Below, piece after piece: positions 18,340 to 27,519 of a stretch of DNA of 64,000 nucleotides. Each line of letters begins with the position of its first letter. Position 1 is the first letter of the stretch. The notes beneath the pieces were generated by a model. The model did not search any database, was not told where the DNA came from, and worked only from the letters and a program-made list of their open reading frames with translations. The translations under genes and the position numbers were made by a program. Origin of the DNA: Polynucleobacter sp. UK-FUSCHL-C3 (GTDB lineage Bacteria; Pseudomonadota; Gammaproteobacteria; Burkholderiales; Burkholderiaceae); the NCBI RefSeq assembly GCF_040409815.1, contig NZ_CP099959.1, positions 186,001 to 250,000 of the forward strand. The letters are read 5' to 3'.

Positions 18340-19202
18340 ACCTCACTATGAACCTGGCCCGTCCGCCTATCCTTATCCGCCCCTTGTGGATTGCCTTAGC
18401 TCTTTCTCTGTTAGTCCACGTCTTACTTTTGGGTCATCGCTGGTTTGAGGCGCAGGAACAGGATCGTCGCCTAAGTACACCATTAAGCGTTGTCCTAGTA
18501 AATGCTAGTACTAAATCGCCACCTCAAAACGCACAGAAGCTTGCCCAAGCAGATCTCGATGGGGGTGGTTTGACCATTAATCAAGATGCCAGCGCGATGC
18601 ATCGCGCGCGTTTGGGCGCAGATGCAAAATTGGAAGCACTTGAGAAACGTCAAAAGCAGTTGCTGTCTAAATTAGAGGCTGATAAAAAACAGGCTTCCGG
18701 TAAACGAAGTGGGGAAGAGGCTAAACAGATTACAGAAATGAATGCTCTAGAGGCTGAGTTAGCAAAACGTCTTAGCCCCGAGGGGCGATTACCGCGGCGG
18801 GCAGTGTTAAGCGCTAGTAGTACAAAGACCGTGGCCTTTGCGTATTACTACGATGCTATGCGCCAAAAGATTGAGGCCTATGGCAATACTTTCTTTCCGA
18901 GAGTGCAGGGGCGTCCTATCTATGGAAGCTTAGTTTTAACAGTCAGTGTCGATGCTGAAGGCTATATTGCTACAAATAGTAAGGGACGCGAAGGTATTGA
19001 GGTAAGCCGTTCATCAGGAGTTCGGGAGTTAGACCGTCAAGCGATTGCGATTGTGCGAGCGGCCGCACCATATGGCCCCTTTCCTCCAGAGATGCGTCGG
19101 CAGCTCGACATTTTGGATTGGGTCTCTACTTTTGAGTTCACACGCGACACCAAAGAGCAATCTGGAAACCGTTTTGAATTAAAGAATGGCATGAATCAAT
19201 GA
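18336..19202 (+). CDS. TonB C-terminal-domain energy transducer-like protein
   Basis: This 288-aa protein has one N-terminal transmembrane helix (about 15-32, with the SLLVHVLLLG pattern that includes the His of TonB anchors). A Gln/Lys/Glu-rich coiled coil (about 95-145) follows, then a TonB-like C-terminal domain with YGSLVLTVSVDAEGYI and an AAPYGPFPPEMRR loop. No exbB/exbD is adjacent; the tolQRA set is 43 kb away. It could be a TonB paralogue or a TolA-like envelope linker. The GTG at 18336 gives a 4-nt overlap with the RNB gene; an ATG at 18348 is an alternative start. It overlaps aroE by 4 nt (ATGA). Confidence 0.8.
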   Translation: MNLTMNLARPPILIRPLWIALALSLLVHVLLLGHRWFEAQEQDRRLSTPLSVVLVNASTKSPPQNAQKLAQADLDGGGLTINQDASAMHRARLGADAKLEALEKRQKQLLSKLEADKKQASGKRSGEEAKQITEMNALEAELAKRLSPEGRLPRRAVLSASSTKTVAFAYYYDAMRQKIEAYGNTFFPRVQGRPIYGSLVLTVSVDAEGYIATNSKGREGIEVSRSSGVRELDRQAIAIVRAAAPYGPFPPEMRRQLDILDWVSTFEFTRDTKEQSGNRFELKNGMNQ

Positions 19203-20095
19203 GTGCTTATCCATTTCTGTTGCGATTAGAGCCCGAGCTTTTTAAAGATAGGGATGTGTATGCTGTCTTTGGCAATCCCATTATGCACAGTAAATCCCCT
19301 TTAATTCATGAGCAATTTGCTCGTAATAGTGGACAACGTATCAGTTATATCCGTATACAGCCCGAGCTCGATCAATTCGCCAAGATGCTTGCTGCTTTTT
19401 TTCAAATGGGCGGTAAGGGCGCCAATGTAACAGTCCCTTTCAAGCTCGATGCTTTCGTCCAATGTCAGCAATTAAGTCCACGCGCCAAATTAGCGGGTGC
19501 TGTTAATACCTTATGGCTTGAGAATGGTCAATTGATTGGTGACAATACGGATGGAATCGGCTTGGTCCGTGATTTGCAGTCACAGGGTATTGGGCTAAAT
19601 AACAAACGTGTATTGATAGTAGGCGCCGGTGGCGCCAGTCGCGGCATCATTGGCCCTATTCTGCAAGAAGTGCCAAATAGTCTGGTGGTGGTAAATCGGA
19701 CCATTCATAAGGCCGAAGAATTAGTTGCTACATTTAAAAATCTTGCCAATTCCTTGGCGGTGGATTTAGAGGCCTGGTCACTCTTAAAACTAGAGCAAGA
19801 TAATGTGCCTTTGTTTGATTTGGTTATTAATGCAAGCGCAGCCGGCTTGGAACAGCAAAGCCCATTGAGCGATTTGGCCGCAAAGCATGTATTCCAGTCC
19901 AGTTGTTTTGCCTATGATTTACTTTACGGCAAGATCACGCCTTTCATGCATCAGGCTCTGCAGAACGGCTGTCGGGTTAGTGATGGTCTTGGAATGTTGG
20001 TGGAGCAAGCAGCAGAAGCATTTATTCTTTGGCGCAAGCTGAATATAGAGTCGCTAGGAACACGCCCAGTCCTTTCGAGTCTGCGAAAGGCTTAG
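19199..20095 (+). CDS. aroE: Shikimate dehydrogenase
   Basis: AroE reduces 3-dehydroshikimate with NADPH. In 298 aa the substrate half has FGNPIMHSKSPLIHEQFA, NVTVPFK with the catalytic Lys, and NTDGIGLVRDL with the catalytic Asp. The NADP-binding loop is GAGGASRGI. The length is a little above E. coli AroE (272 aa) because of a longer N terminus. The ATG overlaps the upstream TGA (ATGA). aroE next to mtgA, downstream of a TonB-like gene and an RNB gene, is a known Burkholderiales order. Confidence 0.96.
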   Translation: MSAYPFLLRLEPELFKDRDVYAVFGNPIMHSKSPLIHEQFARNSGQRISYIRIQPELDQFAKMLAAFFQMGGKGANVTVPFKLDAFVQCQQLSPRAKLAGAVNTLWLENGQLIGDNTDGIGLVRDLQSQGIGLNNKRVLIVGAGGASRGIIGPILQEVPNSLVVVNRTIHKAEELVATFKNLANSLAVDLEAWSLLKLEQDNVPLFDLVINASAAGLEQQSPLSDLAAKHVFQSSCFAYDLLYGKITPFMHQALQNGCRVSDGLGMLVEQAAEAFILWRKLNIESLGTRPVLSSLRKA

Positions 20096-20100
20096 GCCCC

Positions 20101-20808
20101 ATGCGGTGGCTGACCTATTTCTTAAAATGCATTGCTTGGGGATTTGTTTCGATCCAATTGTATTTTGTAGTGCAAATTACATTATGGATCTTTATTAATC
20201 CAAGTAGCACCGCTTTTCAGAGGGCAGAGCATTGGCGACTATGTCAGTTTAGTTTCACTTGCCCGATTCAACATCGTTGGGTTCCTTATGCACAAATTAG
20301 CAATGATCTCAAGCGCGCAATTTTAGTGAGCGAGGACGATATCTTCTTTATACATCCAGGCGTTCGAATTGAGGATATGCAAAAAGCTTGGGAGAGAAAT
20401 CAAAAAGCAGGCAGTAAGGTCGTGCGCGGCGGGTCCACGATTACTCAACAATTGGCTAAGAACTTATTTCTCTCCTCAGAGAAGAATTACTTCCGCAAGA
20501 CTCAAGAGCTAATCGTTACGGGATTATTGGAACTTATTTTATCAAAACAACGAATCTTAGAAATCTATATGAACTCGGTCGAGTGGGGCGAGGGTATTTT
20601 TGGAGTTGGTGCTGCTACCCAACATTACTTTGTGAGCACTCCCAAAAATATTACCCGTGATCAAGCTGTCTCTTTGGCATCCGCCTTGCCGGCACCAAAA
20701 TGCTTTGATAAGAGTAAATATTGCAAACGAGGCAGCATTGACTTTAGTGCTCGCCAACAATTTATCTTGGAGGGTATGGACCGAATTGCTCTTCCCAAGC
20801 CAAAATAG
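20101..20808 (+). CDS. mtgA: Monofunctional biosynthetic peptidoglycan transglycosylase
   Basis: MtgA polymerises lipid II into glycan strands at the inner membrane, without a transpeptidase domain. The 235-aa protein has an N-terminal transmembrane helix (about 8-32) and a family GT51 domain: SEDDIFFIHPGV with the catalytic E78, and RGGSTITQQLAKNLF (109-123). I choose the ATG at 20101, 5 nt after the aroE stop; an upstream TTG at 20029 would overlap aroE by 67 nt and add residues not seen in the family. It is the last gene of the plus-strand run that starts at mpl. Confidence 0.94.
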   Translation: MRWLTYFLKCIAWGFVSIQLYFVVQITLWIFINPSSTAFQRAEHWRLCQFSFTCPIQHRWVPYAQISNDLKRAILVSEDDIFFIHPGVRIEDMQKAWERNQKAGSKVVRGGSTITQQLAKNLFLSSEKNYFRKTQELIVTGLLELILSKQRILEIYMNSVEWGEGIFGVGAATQHYFVSTPKNITRDQAVSLASALPAPKCFDKSKYCKRGSIDFSARQQFILEGMDRIALPKPK

Positions 20809-20841
20809 AAAAAATCCAGCGGCTTAGTTTCTGACTGGATT
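20807..20841 (-). terminator. Rho-independent terminator of pyrF
   Basis: Read on the minus strand, AATCCAG (20835-20841) pairs with CTGGATT (20813-20819) around a 15-nt loop and is followed by a run of T. It starts 2 nt after the pyrF stop. It may also slow transcription from mtgA on the other strand, though that side has only scattered T. Confidence 0.65.
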
Positions 20842-20842
20842 G

Positions 20843-21706
20843 TTACTTTAGTTTTACTTGGGCAGTACGCAGCGCATTGCGGGTCTCTTGCGCAACCCCT
20901 CTCGCAGCGCTCACATAATCGTCACCTGAGCTGGCATACAAAATTGCACGAGAAGAATTAATCATCATCCCGATACCTGGACGCTTAGAAATTGCACCAG
21001 CCATCACAGTAGCCTCAATATCGCCACCCTGTGCACCAATTCCAGGAATTAATAGAGGCATATCGCCCACAATCGATCTAACTTTGGCAATTTCTTGGGG
21101 ATAGGTTGCACCAACCACCAGAGCAACCTGACCGGATTGATCCCATTCTTTTGCGAGCTGGGCCACCTTTTCAAAGAGAGCCCCATTATTCCCAACATGA
21201 AGGTTTTGCAGATCGGAGCCACCGGGGTTAGAGGTTCTGCAGAGAATGATTACTCCCTTGCCTGCATGTTGCAAATAAGGCTCAATCGAATCCTTGCCCA
21301 TATAGGGATTGACCGTTACTGCATCGGCCCCATATCGTTCAAAGGCCTCTAGGGCATAGTGCTCCGCAGTACTGCCAATATCTCCACGTTTGGCATCCAA
21401 GATAACGGGGATATTGGGGTACTTGGTTTTGAGATGAGCGATTAGCTTTTCGAGTTGGGCCTCGGCCCCCTGAGAGGCAAAGTAGGCAAACTGTGGTTTA
21501 AAAGCACAAACCAGGTCTGCGGTCGCATCGGCAATTGTCTGACAAAACTCTAGGATGGCTTGAGGCTTACCGGCTAGGCAGGATGGGAATCGCTTGGGGT
21601 CTGGGTCTAGCCCCAAACAGAGCATGCTGCCCTGTGAAGCCCAAGCAGCCTCAATCTGATCCCGAAAGGACCCACCCTTTTTTGTCACATGTAATGAACT
21701 GTTCAT
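20843..21706 (-). CDS. pyrF: Orotidine 5'-phosphate decarboxylase
   Basis: PyrF makes UMP, the last step of de novo pyrimidine synthesis. This 287-aa form is the longer bacterial type (about 270-285 aa, as in mycobacteria and Burkholderiales), not the E. coli type of about 240 aa. The catalytic cluster is [18 protein letters not shown], with the Asp-Lys-Asp set. [12 protein letters not shown] near the start and a late GIGAQGGD phosphate-binding loop support the call. It is divergent from corA with 40 bp between starts. A TATCCT hexamer lies 7 nt before its ATG, so a leaderless transcript is possible. Confidence 0.95.
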   Translation of the reverse strand: MNSSLHVTKKGGSFRDQIEAAWASQGSMLCLGLDPDPKRFPSCLAGKPQAILEFCQTIADATADLVCAFKPQFAYFASQGAEAQLEKLIAHLKTKYPNIPVILDAKRGDIGSTAEHYALEAFERYGADAVTVNPYMGKDSIEPYLQHAGKGVIILCRTSNPGGSDLQNLHVGNNGALFEKVAQLAKEWDQSGQVALVVGATYPQEIAKVRSIVGDMPLLIPGIGAQGGDIEATVMAGAISKRPGIGMMINSSRAILYASSGDDYVSAARGVAQETRNALRTAQVKLK

Positions 21707-21746
21707 AGTGCATAGGATAAACTAGCGCATTCGTCGGGAGTTCACC

Positions 21747-22718
21747 ATGATCAACTTGTTCGTCCTACAAAATGGCCGTCTATCGCAAGAGCAAGTCGAA
21801 GATCGCAATGAACTACTTCAGCACCATAATCCTATTTGGATTGACGTCATCGACCCGGAAGAGGAAGAACTCCTCTGGATCAAAGAAGCTTTTGCAGTTC
21901 AACTGCCAGAACTGGATGATTTAGGTGATTTGGAAGCGTCTGCTCGTTACTTTGAGGCAGACGATGGGCATCTGCATATTCGCACTGATTTCTTGTTAGA
22001 CGAAGAAGACACATCACGCAACGTGAGGGTGGCTTTCGTATTAACCAACCAAGTTCTTTTCTCCATTCACGATGAAGACTTACCAGTATTTAGGCTCGTT
22101 CGTCTTCGTGCGCGGTTACGCCCAGGCTCTGTTAGTAATGCCAAAGATGTTCTCCTGGATTTGTACTCAACCGATGCTGAATACTCGGCAGACGCGCTTG
22201 AGGAGGTTTATGAAAATCTAGAGCAAGCGGGTAAGCGCGTCTTATCTGAAACTATTACCGATGCCGATGCCGCAGGTGTTCTAGAGACGATTGCGACTGA
22301 GGAGGATACCAATGGCCGCATTCGTCGTAACGTAATGGATACTCGACGCGCCCTCTCATTTCTAATGCGCAGCAAATTACTCTCAGATGAGCAGCAAGAA
22401 GAGGCTCGTCAAATCTTACGCGATATCGATTCCTTAGAAAACCATACTGCATTTTTGTTCGATAAGATCAACTTCTTAATGGATGCAACCGTCGGCTTTA
22501 TTAGTTTGAACCAGAGCAAAATTATTAAGATCTTCTCTGTGGTTTCGGTCGCCCTAATGCCGCCCACCTTGCTCGCTAGCATTTGGGGTATGAACTTTGA
22601 GTTTATGCCCGAGTTAAAAGAGACCTGGGGTTATCCGGCCGCCATCATCACCATGATTATTTCAGCGATGATTCCATTGGGGTACTTCCGCCATAAAGGT
22701 TGGCTTAAGTCTAATTAA
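21747..22718 (+). CDS. corA: CorA-family magnesium/cobalt transporter
   Basis: CorA is a pentameric inner-membrane channel for Mg2+ uptake. The 323-aa protein has a large acidic cytoplasmic domain, a long stalk helix and two C-terminal transmembrane helices. The selectivity motif GMN is at 281-283 in SIWGMNFEFMPE, and the C terminus is basic (RHKGWLKSN). The start is an ATG with GGGAG 5 nt upstream. A TAGGAT -10-like hexamer lies at 21713-21718. It ends only 11 nt before the convergent pncC. Confidence 0.95.
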   Translation: MINLFVLQNGRLSQEQVEDRNELLQHHNPIWIDVIDPEEEELLWIKEAFAVQLPELDDLGDLEASARYFEADDGHLHIRTDFLLDEEDTSRNVRVAFVLTNQVLFSIHDEDLPVFRLVRLRARLRPGSVSNAKDVLLDLYSTDAEYSADALEEVYENLEQAGKRVLSETITDADAAGVLETIATEEDTNGRIRRNVMDTRRALSFLMRSKLLSDEQQEEARQILRDIDSLENHTAFLFDKINFLMDATVGFISLNQSKIIKIFSVVSVALMPPTLLASIWGMNFEFMPELKETWGYPAAIITMIISAMIPLGYFRHKGWLKSN

Positions 22719-22729
22719 GAGTCAACAAC

Positions 22730-23236
22730 TCAGTCTGGACGGCTTAGGATTTGTATTAATTGGTCTAGAGCATAAATACAGGCTTGTTCACGGATTGCCT
22801 GACGATCGCCATTGAAGTACTGAGTGTTTCCGATCAGCCGCACAGGATTACTTGACTTCTGAATTGCCCAAGCAATGCAGACCATACCAACTGGTTTGTT
22901 TTCAGTGGCGCCGCCTGGTCCAGCAATGCCGGTGATGGCGATACTTGTTTGGGCTTCGCTGTGTTTCAAAGCTCCCTGAGCCATGGCTTTGGCGATCTCT
23001 TCACTGACCGCACCGTATTGCTCAATTTGTGAGGGCGATACCCCAATACTCTCGGTCTTGGCCACGTTACTATAGGTGACAAAGCCACGATCAAACCAAC
23101 GGCTTGATCCTGCTTGAGCTGTCAGGTGGGCTGCCAATAAGCCGCCTGTACAGGATTCTGCTAAGGCAATCTTGATGGACGATTTCTCCAAAAGATTGGA
23201 AAGCGTTTGTACAAGTGAAGCAATAGATTGATTCAT
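22730..23236 (-). CDS. pncC: Nicotinamide-nucleotide amidase (CinA C-terminal domain)
   Basis: PncC deamidates nicotinamide mononucleotide made by DNA ligase, feeding NAD recycling. The 168-aa protein is a stand-alone CinA C-terminal domain, with AESCTGGLLAAHLTAQAGSS and ITGIAGPGGATENKPVG as family marks. The N-terminal CinA domain is absent, as in E. coli PncC/YgaD. Its ATG overlaps the pgpA stop by one base, so pgpA-pncC are probably translated from the same mRNA. Confidence 0.93.
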   Translation of the reverse strand: MNQSIASLVQTLSNLLEKSSIKIALAESCTGGLLAAHLTAQAGSSRWFDRGFVTYSNVAKTESIGVSPSQIEQYGAVSEEIAKAMAQGALKHSEAQTSIAITGIAGPGGATENKPVGMVCIAWAIQKSSNPVRLIGNTQYFNGDRQAIREQACIYALDQLIQILSRPD

Positions 23237-23799
23237 CAGAAGAGTCTCATCCCCAACAGAATAAGAATGATTGTAAAAAAAGCCGCTAAGAGATCGTCTG
23301 CGATGATTCCAAAACCCTGCCAGATAATTGCCTGCGCTGAATTTACATGAGCATTTCTTTTGAAATATCGGTCAATGCGATTGATGGGCCAGGGTTTGAT
23401 GGCATCCAAGAAACGAAATAATGCAAAAGCAAGAACTTGGATTGCAAATGACCCAGACCCAATACAAAGAAGAACTAACCAAAACGCAATAATCTCATCC
23501 CACACAATGCTGCCATGATCAGGATAGCCAAGATCTTTGCTGCAAATACCGCAAGCCCAGCAACCATAGACTAAGCCAAAAATAATTACGATCACTATCA
23601 CTGCCTCTGAAAAAAATACTTGCATCACTAAATAAAGAATCCAAGCAAGGAGAGTCCCAGCAGTTCCAGGAGCAAAGCGACTCAGCCCACTTCCCAGACC
23701 GAGTGCAACAGTACGATGGATGGAGCCTAGCATCCAGGCAAAAGATAGTGTGGGAGAAAGACTCATGATTGCTGAGGGCTGATTACTTGAAATGATCAA
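23236..23799 (-). CDS. pgpA: Phosphatidylglycerophosphatase A
   Basis: PgpA removes phosphate from phosphatidylglycerol phosphate at the inner membrane. The protein has several membrane segments and the family pattern LGSGLSRFAPGTAGTLLAW near the start, DLGYPDHGSIVWDEIIAFW in the middle, and FRFLDAIKPWPINRID. The listed start is a TTG (187 aa) that overlaps thiL by 17 bp. An in-frame ATG at 23766 (176 aa) begins just before the conserved part, but no ribosome-binding site supports either start well. It lies between thiL and pncC, as in other proteobacteria. Confidence 0.9.
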   Translation of the reverse strand: MIISSNQPSAIMSLSPTLSFAWMLGSIHRTVALGLGSGLSRFAPGTAGTLLAWILYLVMQVFFSEAVIVIVIIFGLVYGCWACGICSKDLGYPDHGSIVWDEIIAFWLVLLCIGSGSFAIQVLAFALFRFLDAIKPWPINRIDRYFKRNAHVNSAQAIIWQGFGIIADDLLAAFFTIILILLGMRLF

Positions 23800-24838
23800 A
23801 GGATTGCAAGAGAGTATTTGTTAGCGCTGCCCCTAAAAGCTTGCCGTCATGATCAAGTAGAGTAATGCTTTGTGCATCCTCCTTACTCTCGACCAGTTGG
23901 CCAATGCGAGTGAGCGTAATTCCTAGGTCGTTGGCAATTTGTTGAATGTGAAGACGATGCTTTTGATCGGCTGTAAAACAAAGCTCATAGTCATCACCAC
24001 CTGCCGCTGCACATTGCTGACGAATCTGCGCTTCTTGTTCGTGTAAAACATTCGATATTGGTAAGGAATCAATCCAGACCTCAGCATGAAGGTGAGATGC
24101 TTTCAGAATATGCTTGAGATCGCCTAGCAAGCCATCAGAGATATCAATCCCTGCACTTGCAATACCTCGCAATGCAATACCCAAGCCTACGCGCGGCATT
24201 GGTTCATGTAGTCGCTGATTAATCATTTTTAAATGGGTGGCACTTAGATTGAGAGACCATTCATTACGGGCATGAGCGAGTGCTAAGCGCGCATCACCAA
24301 TTGTCCCAGATACCCAAATATCGTTATTCACCTGTGCGCCGCTTCGCTGAATGCTTTGCTGACGAGGCACGCTACCAAGCGCAGTGATGCTAATTGTTAA
24401 TGGTCCAGCGCAGGTGTCGCCACCAATCAAGGGACAGTTAAATTGATTAGCCTCTTCAAACAATCCTCGCGCAAATGTTTGTATCCAAATATCATCCATA
24501 CTCGGTAATGCAAGGGAGAGTGTGAAGCCCAGTGGGTTTGCACCCATAGCAGCCAAATCAGAAAGATTGACCGCTAGGGATTTCTTCCCTAAGCAGTATG
24601 GGTCAGCATCTGCAAAGAAGTGTCTTCCCGATACCAGCATATCGCTAGTGATTGCAATGAGCTCCCCCTCCTTGGGTTTGAGTAAGGCGCAATCATCACC
24701 AATACCTAATGCAGGGGTATTTTCAGGATTTTTTTTGGCCATTGCTTCGGCGCCTGCCTTAAAGACCGATTCAATCAGGACAAACTCTCCCACCCCCTCT
24801 GTGGGCACCTTTATTGTGTTGGATATTGGCTTAGACAT
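23783..24838 (-). CDS. thiL: Thiamine-phosphate kinase
   Basis: ThiL makes thiamine diphosphate from thiamine phosphate with ATP. The 351-aa protein has GIGDDCALL for metal and nucleotide binding, SDMLVSGRHF, LAVNLSDLAAMGANP, GGDTCAGPL and GIDISDGLLGDL, all in the right order. The N-terminal 20 residues before EFVLIESVF are an extension of little complexity. It is first in thiL-pgpA-pncC on the minus strand and divergent from maeB over 229 bp. Confidence 0.95.
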   Translation of the reverse strand: MSKPISNTIKVPTEGVGEFVLIESVFKAGAEAMAKKNPENTPALGIGDDCALLKPKEGELIAITSDMLVSGRHFFADADPYCLGKKSLAVNLSDLAAMGANPLGFTLSLALPSMDDIWIQTFARGLFEEANQFNCPLIGGDTCAGPLTISITALGSVPRQQSIQRSGAQVNNDIWVSGTIGDARLALAHARNEWSLNLSATHLKMINQRLHEPMPRVGLGIALRGIASAGIDISDGLLGDLKHILKASHLHAEVWIDSLPISNVLHEQEAQIRQQCAAAGGDDYELCFTADQKHRLHIQQIANDLGITLTRIGQLVESKEDAQSITLLDHDGKLLGAALTNTLLQSFDHFK

Positions 24839-24952
24839 AGACTCATTTTAGGCGGGGTTTGGTATATCTCGTTCCGTGCGTGAACGGCGTTAGCTGGGAG
24901 TGCGCTCAATACCCCTTTCGCAGCAATCCTTTGGGAGGAATAGAATAGACAT

Positions 24953-24981
24953 TTGAGCAAATATTTAACAAAAATGATCAT
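24953..24981 (+). promoter_or_regulatory. Candidate maeB promoter
   Basis: TTGAGC (24953-24958) and GATCAT (24976-24981) are 17 bp apart, each matching the consensus at 4 of 6 positions. An inverted repeat covers the -10 region. The leader would be about 80 nt. The match is only moderate. Confidence 0.35.
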
Positions 24982-24987
24982 TGTTAA
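24965..24987. promoter_or_regulatory. Inverted repeat upstream of maeB, possible operator
   Basis: TTAACAA (24965-24971) and TTGTTAA (24981-24987) are perfect inverted arms, with the palindrome ATGATCAT between them (24974-24981). It overlaps the candidate maeB -10. No matching regulator gene is nearby. Confidence 0.35.
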
Positions 24988-25067
24988 TTGCAACATTTAG
25001 AGCCTCCTAGGCCTTAAAAGCTATTTCACACCCATAAAACCCCTCCACCTCTTACCTGCAGATCACT

Positions 25068-27404
25068 ATGAGTCAGTCTGGAAACAATCCCAATCAAAAT
25101 AAAGAAGAGCAAATTAAGGCTCTGCGCCAAGCCGCCTTGCAATACCACGAGTTTCCGGTTCCTGGAAAGATAGCGGTTACGCCAACCAAACAATTAACCA
25201 ATCAGCGGGACTTAGCCTTGGCCTACACCCCAGGGGTTGCCGCTGCTTGTGAAGAGATTAAAAAAGATCCTTCCACTGCATTTCGGTACACCGCCCGAGG
25301 AAATTTAGTGGGTGTAGTAACCAATGGAACCGCTGTCCTGGGCTTGGGCGATATTGGCCCACTTGCCAGCAAGCCGGTGATGGAAGGAAAGGCCGTCTTG
25401 TTTAAGAAGTTTGCGGGTATCGATGTATTTGATATTGAGGTCAATGAAAGCGATCCTGAGAAGTTGGTGGAAGTGATTGCTGCTCTTGAGCCTACCTTTG
25501 GCGGAATTAATTTGGAGGATATCAAGGCGCCAGATTGCTTCTTGGTGGAGCGTAAATTGCGCGAGCGCATGAAGATCCCGGTCTTTCATGATGATCAGCA
25601 CGGCACTGCTATTGTGGTGGCAGCAGCCATTCTCAATGGCTTGAAGGTTGTTGGTAAAGACATTGGTAAGGTCAAGCTGGTCACCTCAGGCGCTGGTGCG
25701 GCAGCGCTAGCTTGTTTGGAGTTATTGGTGGATTTAGGTTTACCGAAAAGCAATATTTGGGTAACCGATATTGTCGGTGTGGTTTATGAGGGTCGAACCG
25801 AGTTGATGGATCCAAAAAAATTACCGTTTGCGCAAAAGACCGATAAACGCAACTTAGGTGAAGCGATTGAGGGCGCCGATGTTTTCTTGGGATTGTCCGC
25901 TGGAGGAGTTCTAAAGCCAGAAATGGTGAAACGTATGGCCGATAAGCCGCTCGTATTTGCATTAGCCAATCCCACCCCTGAAATCCTTCCCGAAGAGGTG
26001 AAATCAGTTCGGCCAGATGCGGTCATGGCAACAGGGCGGACCGATTACCCCAATCAAGTCAACAATGTTTTGTGTTTCCCTTTTATATTTCGTGGCGCTT
26101 TGGATGTGGGCGCTACCACCATTACCCGTGAGATGGAAATTGCGGCGGTTACGGCTATCGCTGACTTGGCGCGAGCTGAACAAAGCGATGTAGTAGCTGC
26201 GGTCTATAGTACTGAGAATTTGGCATTTGGCCCTGATTATTTAATTCCCAAGCCGTTTGATCCCCGCCTGATTACCGTGATCGCGCCCGCCGTTGCTAAG
26301 GCAGCTATGGATTGTGGGGTTGCTAGTCGACCCATTAAAGACTTTGCGCTTTACAAAGATCAGTTGCAACAGTTTGTGTATCACTCAGGCACCATCATGA
26401 AACCGCTCTTTGGCATTGCCAAGAAGATTCCGGCAGAGCAAAAACGGATTGTTTTCTGTGAGGGTGAGAATGAGCGTGTCATGCGCGCTGTGCAAATCAT
26501 GCTTGATGAAAATTTAGCAAATCCGATCTTAATCGGTCGCCCCTCTGTAATTGAGCATCGCATTGAGAAATACGGCCTGCGCATGAAGCCTGGTGTTGAT
26601 ATTGAGATTGTGAATCCCGAAAGCGATTCGCGCTTTAGGGATTTTTGGCAGACCTATTTACAGCTGACAGAGCGTAAGGGGGTAACGGAGTCCTTTGCCA
26701 AATTAGAAATGCGTCGTCGTAATACTTTGATTGGTTCTATTCTTCTAAAAAAAGGTCACGCTGATGGCATGATTTGTGGAACGATTAGTAACGTCGGCAC
26801 CCATCTCAAATATATCGATGAAGTCATCGGCCACGAACTGGGGGCGAGTGTTTATGGGGGGATGTCGGGGCTAATATTGCCCAATCGCCAAGTCTTCTTG
26901 GTAGACACCCATGTCAATGTTGATCCCACAGCTTCCCAGTTAGCAGAAATTACTTTGTTGGCGGCTAGCGAGATGCGGAAGCTGGGCATGACCCCCAAAG
27001 TTGCCCTTTTATCCCATTCCAACTTTGGTTCAAGTGATGCGCCTTCGGCCCTCAAAATGCGCGAGGTCTTGGCAATTTTGCAAGCGACTGCACCCGATCT
27101 GGAAGTCGATGGTGAAATGCATGGCGATTGCGCTCTTGACCCTGAAATCCGCGCAGGGGCGGTCACACAATCCAGATTGAAGGGCGAGGCTAATTTATTG
27201 GTCTTACCCAATATCGATGCCGCCAACATCTCGTATAACTTATTGAAAACTGCTGCTGGGAACGGCGTAGCAATTGGCCCACTCTTACTTGGTGTGGCAA
27301 AACCGATCCATATTCTTACCCCGGCAGCCACTGTGCGCCGTATTGTGAATGTGACAACCTTGGCCGTGGTTGAGGCTGCAAGTCAATCTAGAGGGCTATT
27401 TTAA
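25068..27404 (+). CDS. maeB: NADP-dependent malic enzyme (malic enzyme-phosphotransacetylase fusion)
   Basis: MaeB converts malate to pyruvate and CO2, making NADPH. The 778-aa protein has an N-terminal malic enzyme part (about 1-425): [13 protein letters not shown] with the catalytic Tyr, [11 protein letters not shown] for metal binding, [12 protein letters not shown], and the NAD(P) loop [12 protein letters not shown]-terminal phosphotransacetylase-like part follows (about 440-778), typical of MaeB, where it is regulatory rather than catalytic. The length is as expected. It is probably monocistronic, with a small hairpin after the stop. An operator-like inverted repeat lies upstream. Confidence 0.96.
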   Translation: MSQSGNNPNQNKEEQIKALRQAALQYHEFPVPGKIAVTPTKQLTNQRDLALAYTPGVAAACEEIKKDPSTAFRYTARGNLVGVVTNGTAVLGLGDIGPLASKPVMEGKAVLFKKFAGIDVFDIEVNESDPEKLVEVIAALEPTFGGINLEDIKAPDCFLVERKLRERMKIPVFHDDQHGTAIVVAAAILNGLKVVGKDIGKVKLVTSGAGAAALACLELLVDLGLPKSNIWVTDIVGVVYEGRTELMDPKKLPFAQKTDKRNLGEAIEGADVFLGLSAGGVLKPEMVKRMADKPLVFALANPTPEILPEEVKSVRPDAVMATGRTDYPNQVNNVLCFPFIFRGALDVGATTITREMEIAAVTAIADLARAEQSDVVAAVYSTENLAFGPDYLIPKPFDPRLITVIAPAVAKAAMDCGVASRPIKDFALYKDQLQQFVYHSGTIMKPLFGIAKKIPAEQKRIVFCEGENERVMRAVQIMLDENLANPILIGRPSVIEHRIEKYGLRMKPGVDIEIVNPESDSRFRDFWQTYLQLTERKGVTESFAKLEMRRRNTLIGSILLKKGHADGMICGTISNVGTHLKYIDEVIGHELGASVYGGMSGLILPNRQVFLVDTHVNVDPTASQLAEITLLAASEMRKLGMTPKVALLSHSNFGSSDAPSALKMREVLAILQATAPDLEVDGEMHGDCALDPEIRAGAVTQSRLKGEANLLVLPNIDAANISYNLLKTAAGNGVAIGPLLLGVAKPIHILTPAATVRRIVNVTTLAVVEAASQSRGLF

Positions 27405-27409
27405 GTAAT

Positions 27410-27432
27410 AGTAAGTAGTCGCTTACTTTTAA
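27410..27432 (+). terminator. Weak terminator after maeB
   Basis: AGTAAG-tagtcg-CTTACT is a 6-bp stem followed by TTTAATTT, 5 nt after the maeB stop. The stem is short and AT-rich. An AT-rich stretch to 27470 follows, perhaps part of the next promoter. Confidence 0.4.
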
Positions 27433-27519
27433 TTTATTTATATAAATCAATAGCTTATAAAATAAGTAGTTGAATTGGGCTTGATTTGAGGGCGGGATAA
27501 GGGTAATCTACTACCCATC

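Noticed and set aside
20029..20100. Upstream TTG extension of mtgA
   Set aside because: It lies within aroE, and the added residues are not part of the MtgA family; the ATG at 20101 fits better.
24811..24996. 61-codon minus-strand frame over the thiL-maeB gap
   Set aside because: It overlaps the start of thiL and the probable maeB control region, with no ribosome-binding site or similarity to a known family.
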